Source of the DNA: Vitellaria paradoxa
Lineage: Eukaryota; Streptophyta; Magnoliopsida; Ericales; Sapotaceae
NCBI GenBank assembly: GCA_019916065.1
Contig: CM034243.1
Location: forward strand, 3,658,001-3,722,000
Direction of reading: 5' to 3'
DNA length: 64,000 nucleotides
Shown: piece by piece, positions 60,004 through 64,000 of the stretch
Numbering within the stretch: the first letter of the stretch is position 1
Layout of the letters: every line of letters begins with the position of its first letter
The notes under the pieces: model-generated
What the model was told of the DNA's origin: nothing
What the model saw: only the letters and a program-made list of their open reading frames with translations
Databases searched by the model: none
Made by a program: the position numbers and the translations under genes

Positions 60004-61230
60004 TTTATTCTTTCACCACTGTAATTCTTCATCCATATATTTACCAATCCATGTATCTATGTATGAATGTATGTATATATCTAAGTACGTAATGTTAGAT
60101 TTGCATGTATAGATTTACGTAACGGTTATGCATGCATTATATATCTAATCTTACTCATATATTTTTTAATTTTTATAATACGTCGAGACCGCACGATCAA
60201 GACATTATAATAAGCTCCGGATATAATGTATGTATTATTCAATAAATTAATTCTATCGGTTATAATTTATTATAATTTAATCTCAAATTTCTTAATTTAA
60301 AATATCTAATATTGAATGGAGCCTTATATCTTCGTTTACAATGGAACTAAGCCAGCCTCTCAAATTCAATGCATTATAAACTTACAGTTGAATATCATAC
60401 TTTTATATCTAATTTTTCTTTGCAAACAAACTGAGCGATTAGTTCAGTTAGAAAGGATCTGTGGGATCAGATCCATGTTATTATAATAAGCTCTACTTAA
60501 AGTAGTTTTGTGCAAGTTGAGTAATTAATTAAGCACCTGAATAGTTGGAAAATCTTCGACACAGTAGATGGAAAAAACTAAAGCTTCGTTAACGTACGAA
60601 AAAGTTTTTTTTTATATATTTTCTTTTAACAAAATTTGATTTTTTTTTAAAATGAAGTTTTTGAACGTGTTAAAAAAATTCGTAAAAAAAAAAATTAAAA
60701 TTAAAATCTATATTCATTTGAGTAAAGCAATCCGTTTAGATAAAAGTAACGAAAATTTTAAACTTTTTGCCTTTTTTTTTTCTAATTTTTACTTAAATGA
60801 ACATTAATTTTTTAATTTTTAGGTATGGATGTGATTAGCATGCTGAAAAACTAAAACTTTGAAAAAAAAAATTCTAACCATTGACCAAAAATTAGTTCAT
60901 GTATGGTAATCACGATGGTAACTGTTACAAGTGCAAGTTAGCTTGAAGGAGAGAAAAAAGAAATTAAAGAAAATACAGTTCTAAAAATAACATAGTAATG
61001 ACATTTTTGTAATTAAATATTAATAAGTTTTTTATTTTAAACTGATTAGTGCAGAATTTGTCATATCAACTGAATTTTTTTTTTTTAAACAAAAATTTCC
61101 AGCTTAGCCTTATTCTGTGGGCGCGCTAATTTGGAGTGAGAATTTGATGGAGGAAAAAAAATAGTAGAAAAATGGATTGGAAAAGAAAAAATATATATAT
61201 AAAAACGAATTAAATACAAAAATTTTTCTA
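60004..61230. other. 3' flank of gene D, no gene seen
   Basis: AT-rich sequence. AATAAATTAATTC at about 60240 could serve as a polyadenylation signal. No SPX exon is present, unlike the corresponding position in A-C. Confidence 0.45.
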
Positions 61231-61231
61231 T

Positions 61232-61470
61232 TTATTATTATTATTATTATTCAAAGGCTTAAATACCTCGCCTAGCTATCTCCCAGACTCCCTTTCTAAT
61301 CCTGCAAGGGCTCGTGAATGCATGTTGGACATAAGAAACCCAAACAAAAGCCCAATTTTTTTTGGACTCAGTTAATAAATTTGGCTGTGTTAATCAATCC
61401 AAGGCCTTCGGCTTCCCTCGGCCTATGCGAGATGACAAGTGGAGATGTTAGGCATTCAAATGCTTTTTGT
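61232..61470 (+). promoter_or_regulatory. Diverged copy of the conserved block, segment D
   Basis: TTATTCAAAGGCTTAAATACCTCGCC and following text match the blocks at 16415 (A) and 48035 (C), including CATGTTGGAC and AAAGCCCAA words. This places D in the same duplication family and shows the block is older than the A-C split. Its site-II-like motifs are mostly lost. Confidence 0.5.
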
Positions 61471-62477
61471 TTTGTTTTGGTTTTTTTTTTAAATTCAGAC
61501 CAACATAGTAATACAAATGGAAAAAATAAATCTATTAAAATGTTTTTTACTAGAAAATGGAATAAGAATGGTGTAATGGTAATATTATTGTAATCAAAAT
61601 GCATTGTGGTGATTAAATTTATCTAAAAAATAATAAATTTAAAATTATATCACATTATTTTAATTTAAAATTATAAGAAAAATTTCTGAAAGTGTAACAT
61701 TACCGATATGAAAAAGTTAAAAAACAATAAATATTCACCTGAGTCGAATTCAGTATATTATTAAACGGAAATAGTAATTTGTCAATTGATTGTCAATAAA
61801 ATATATAATTCTCAAATCAAATAAACTTGCTCATTCTAAACTGGGATAATTACATTTAGCATTTTTGGTTGTTGGGATAATTATATTATTATTATAAATT
61901 GATAGATTTTATAAATTTGACTGAATGACTTTATTCTTTAATTTTTTTTTCTTTTGAATTATTTTATTTCTTAAATATCATAAACCCTATATATGTACGT
62001 GTTATAGTAACATGCATGCAAAAGGGTGTGTCCCCTAGAAAACCCTAATATCCAATAACTCCTACTTATATATATACATGAAGATACCCTACGTGGAGGT
62101 ATTTTTCCGGAATCTAATACGCAAAACTAAGGTTTACGGTGGAAAAACAACCCATCTTTTTGATACAAATATTCATCAAATTGTTCTACTTTTAATACGA
62201 AAAAAGTAAAGAATTAAACGTATGGAATGCTGATGATGGCATTTCTGAATATTATAATATTTTTAGTGCATATTTTGTCTCTCTCATTAATTTTTTCTAT
62301 CAAAAATTTGGGACCCCTTGATAATCTAACAAATGAAGAGAGGATGAATGAGACATGAGAATAAATGGATGTAGTTGTTGAATTCTTGCTAAATATTGAT
62401 CGATAATTTTGCATTGAATTTTAATGGCAAAATTGGTGATTAGTTTTATTTATTTATTTATTTATTTTTATTTTGTT

Positions 62478-62553
62478 ACATGTTGTATATGTTACAGTGG
62501 TCATAGTTACATGTTGTATATGTTACAATGGTCATAGCTAGTATACGTTTTAG
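62478..62553. repeat. 38-bp tandem duplication
   Basis: TTACATGTTGTATATGTTAC followed by A(G/A)TGGTCATAG occurs twice in a row with one or two differences. Confidence 0.85.
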
Positions 62554-62944
62554 ATTTTAGAAACCTCGAATTCCAAGGAAAGGAATGGAAGGGTATTTGA
62601 ATTAAAATATTAAATCTGATAGTATTTAATTTTATAAATAAAAAATAGTAATTTAAATTATTTAACCATGAAATTACTTGATTACATTTTTTTATCTAAT
62701 TCCACTAAACAATTGCATGAAGTATAAAAATATTTTTGTTCTATAAATAATGAAAAAGTAATATCTTTCAGACAAAATATACTTATACTAATAATAAGAA
62801 TTTTTAAAAAAAAAATCATTTTAAATGTGTCATATTATCATTAAGAATTTGTCTTTCATCATCATATGACTCGATTACATATTTAACATTGTCAAATTAT
62901 AATTTGTTTAATTCTAATATTAAACATGTAATGATAGTTTATAT

Positions 62945-63378
62945 ATTTAAATAAAACAAAACATTAAAGAAAAATAAAATAAAAACTCATAACTTACAAT
63001 TAGATTAAAGAATAAAATAGAATAAAGCATGAAAAATTGACATTGTGTTTTCAGAATAAAGAGGTTCTGGTGAGAATTTAATATACCCAACGTAGTTAAA
63101 ATGACCAAAAATATTGCATAGATTTAAAAACACACAAATATATAGTGTGTTTATGTGTATATCTTCAAAAATATATATAAGTAGGGAGGAAAAACATTCA
63201 ATTGAAATGTCAAACTAAAAGAAGATGATATTAACTCGTATATTTGAATGAAATAAAACATTAAAAAAATAAAGTAAAAGTTAAACGCAATCATACTAAC
63301 GAAAAAAATATAATAAATTATGAAAAATTATACATTGTGTTTGGAGAATAAAAAGGCTCTGGCGAGAATTTGATATAT
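62945..63378. repeat. Diverged direct repeat, about 300-bp spacing
   Basis: TTGAATGAAATAAAACATTAAA-type text through GAGAATTTGATATAT at 63243-63378 repeats the segment 62945-63085 (AAATAAAACAAAACATTAAAG through GAGAATTTAATATA). Confidence 0.65.
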
Positions 63379-64000
63379 TAAAAATATTCAAAATGATAAA
63401 TATTATTACTTATATATATAATAATACGTATATATAAATGGTTAAGAGTTTATAACTGAAGCCATTAGTCATAAGGTTGAGTTTGAGAAAAAAAAAAAAA
63501 AAAAAAAGCCAGTAACTCCGCTATCAGTTACTACCTTTTTGTCTTTTTTAAAATGACTATATTTACTTTTTTACATTTTAAACTTAGCTACAACTTTTTT
63601 TCCTTTTTCTAAAATGATTATATTTATTTTTTTATATTTTAAACTTTTTTTCAAACTTTGAATAATAAAAATGTCAAATTAACAAAAAATTAAAAAATTA
63701 ACTATTAAAAACCTAACATTTTTTTCCTCAAACACAAAAAAGAAAAAAAACTAGTTTTTTTTTTTCTTACCAAACTCAATCTAAATATAATAAGTTTATA
63801 AAAGAATAATCATCGCAGATTTTTAGTTCTGGAAATGTGATACTAATCAGTGTGGAATTCAAATACATATATATATATATATATATATTTGGGTAAGTAA
63901 GTGGAATTCAAATATTAAGTGGTAAGTATAATTCAATTTAGATAATTATAATATTAATTAATAAGTAGTATTTAATAACAATTAATTAATAAAATAAATA

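Larger units (their letters stand above)
61470..64000. other. AT-rich tail of the window, no gene seen
   Basis: No supportable gene is present. It holds a 38-bp tandem duplication (about 62478-62550), a diverged direct repeat of about 140 bp (62945-63085 and 63243-63378), a poly(A) run at 63488-63508 and (AT)n at about 63867-63889. Confidence 0.5.

Overview
This is nuclear genomic DNA of a flowering plant, probably a eudicot; I cannot name the species. The evidence is AT-rich sequence with long introns, GT-AG (and a few GC-AG) splice sites, plant-type transposons (CACTA, hAT, Mutator-like and SINE insertions with target-site duplications) and two recognisable plant gene families: SPX-domain phosphate sensors and a HAESA-like LRR receptor kinase. 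There is no prokaryotic-style gene packing. Only a few percent of the window is coding.

The backbone is a cluster of related segments. Unit A (about 770-20840), unit B (about 21560-35385) and unit C (about 35390-54895) are paralogous tandem duplicates. A fourth, much more diverged segment D (about 55700-61500) follows. Each of A, B and C carries, in order: (1) on the + strand, a two-exon gene for a small four-helix membrane protein of an uncharacterised plant family, with a conserved 3' flank; (2) on the - strand, a three-exon SPX-domain gene facing it; (3) AT-rich intergenic DNA. D carries a distant member of the membrane-protein family and no SPX gene.

The membrane-protein genes keep fully open second exons (10710-11229, 26397-26925, 39524-40061, 59538-60003). 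All three SPX copies are broken, each differently. A lost exon 1 by deletion and has a stop in exon 2. B has stops in exons 2 and 3. C has a destroyed exon-3 acceptor and a stop in exon 3. B and C still carry a P1BS-type phosphate-starvation element in the promoter.

The most unusual feature lies in intron 1 of membrane genes A and B, in antisense: the remains of a HAESA/HSL1-like LRR receptor kinase in which one LRR repeat has been amplified into a satellite array. The period is 72 bp (24 residues) in B and a 144-bp dimer in A. Two other remarkable items are a 2.4-kb insertion in unit C, bounded by a 9-bp duplication and filled with about nine copies of a 146-bp hairpin-containing repeat, and the mosaic ancestry of unit A (5' part like B, 3' part like C).

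Comparing the units gives near-empty sites for many insertions: CACTA (4442-8546), hAT (52385-52933), SINE (52998-53283), several MITEs and a probable solo LTR. The rest is AT-rich, microsatellite-rich DNA in which I see no gene.
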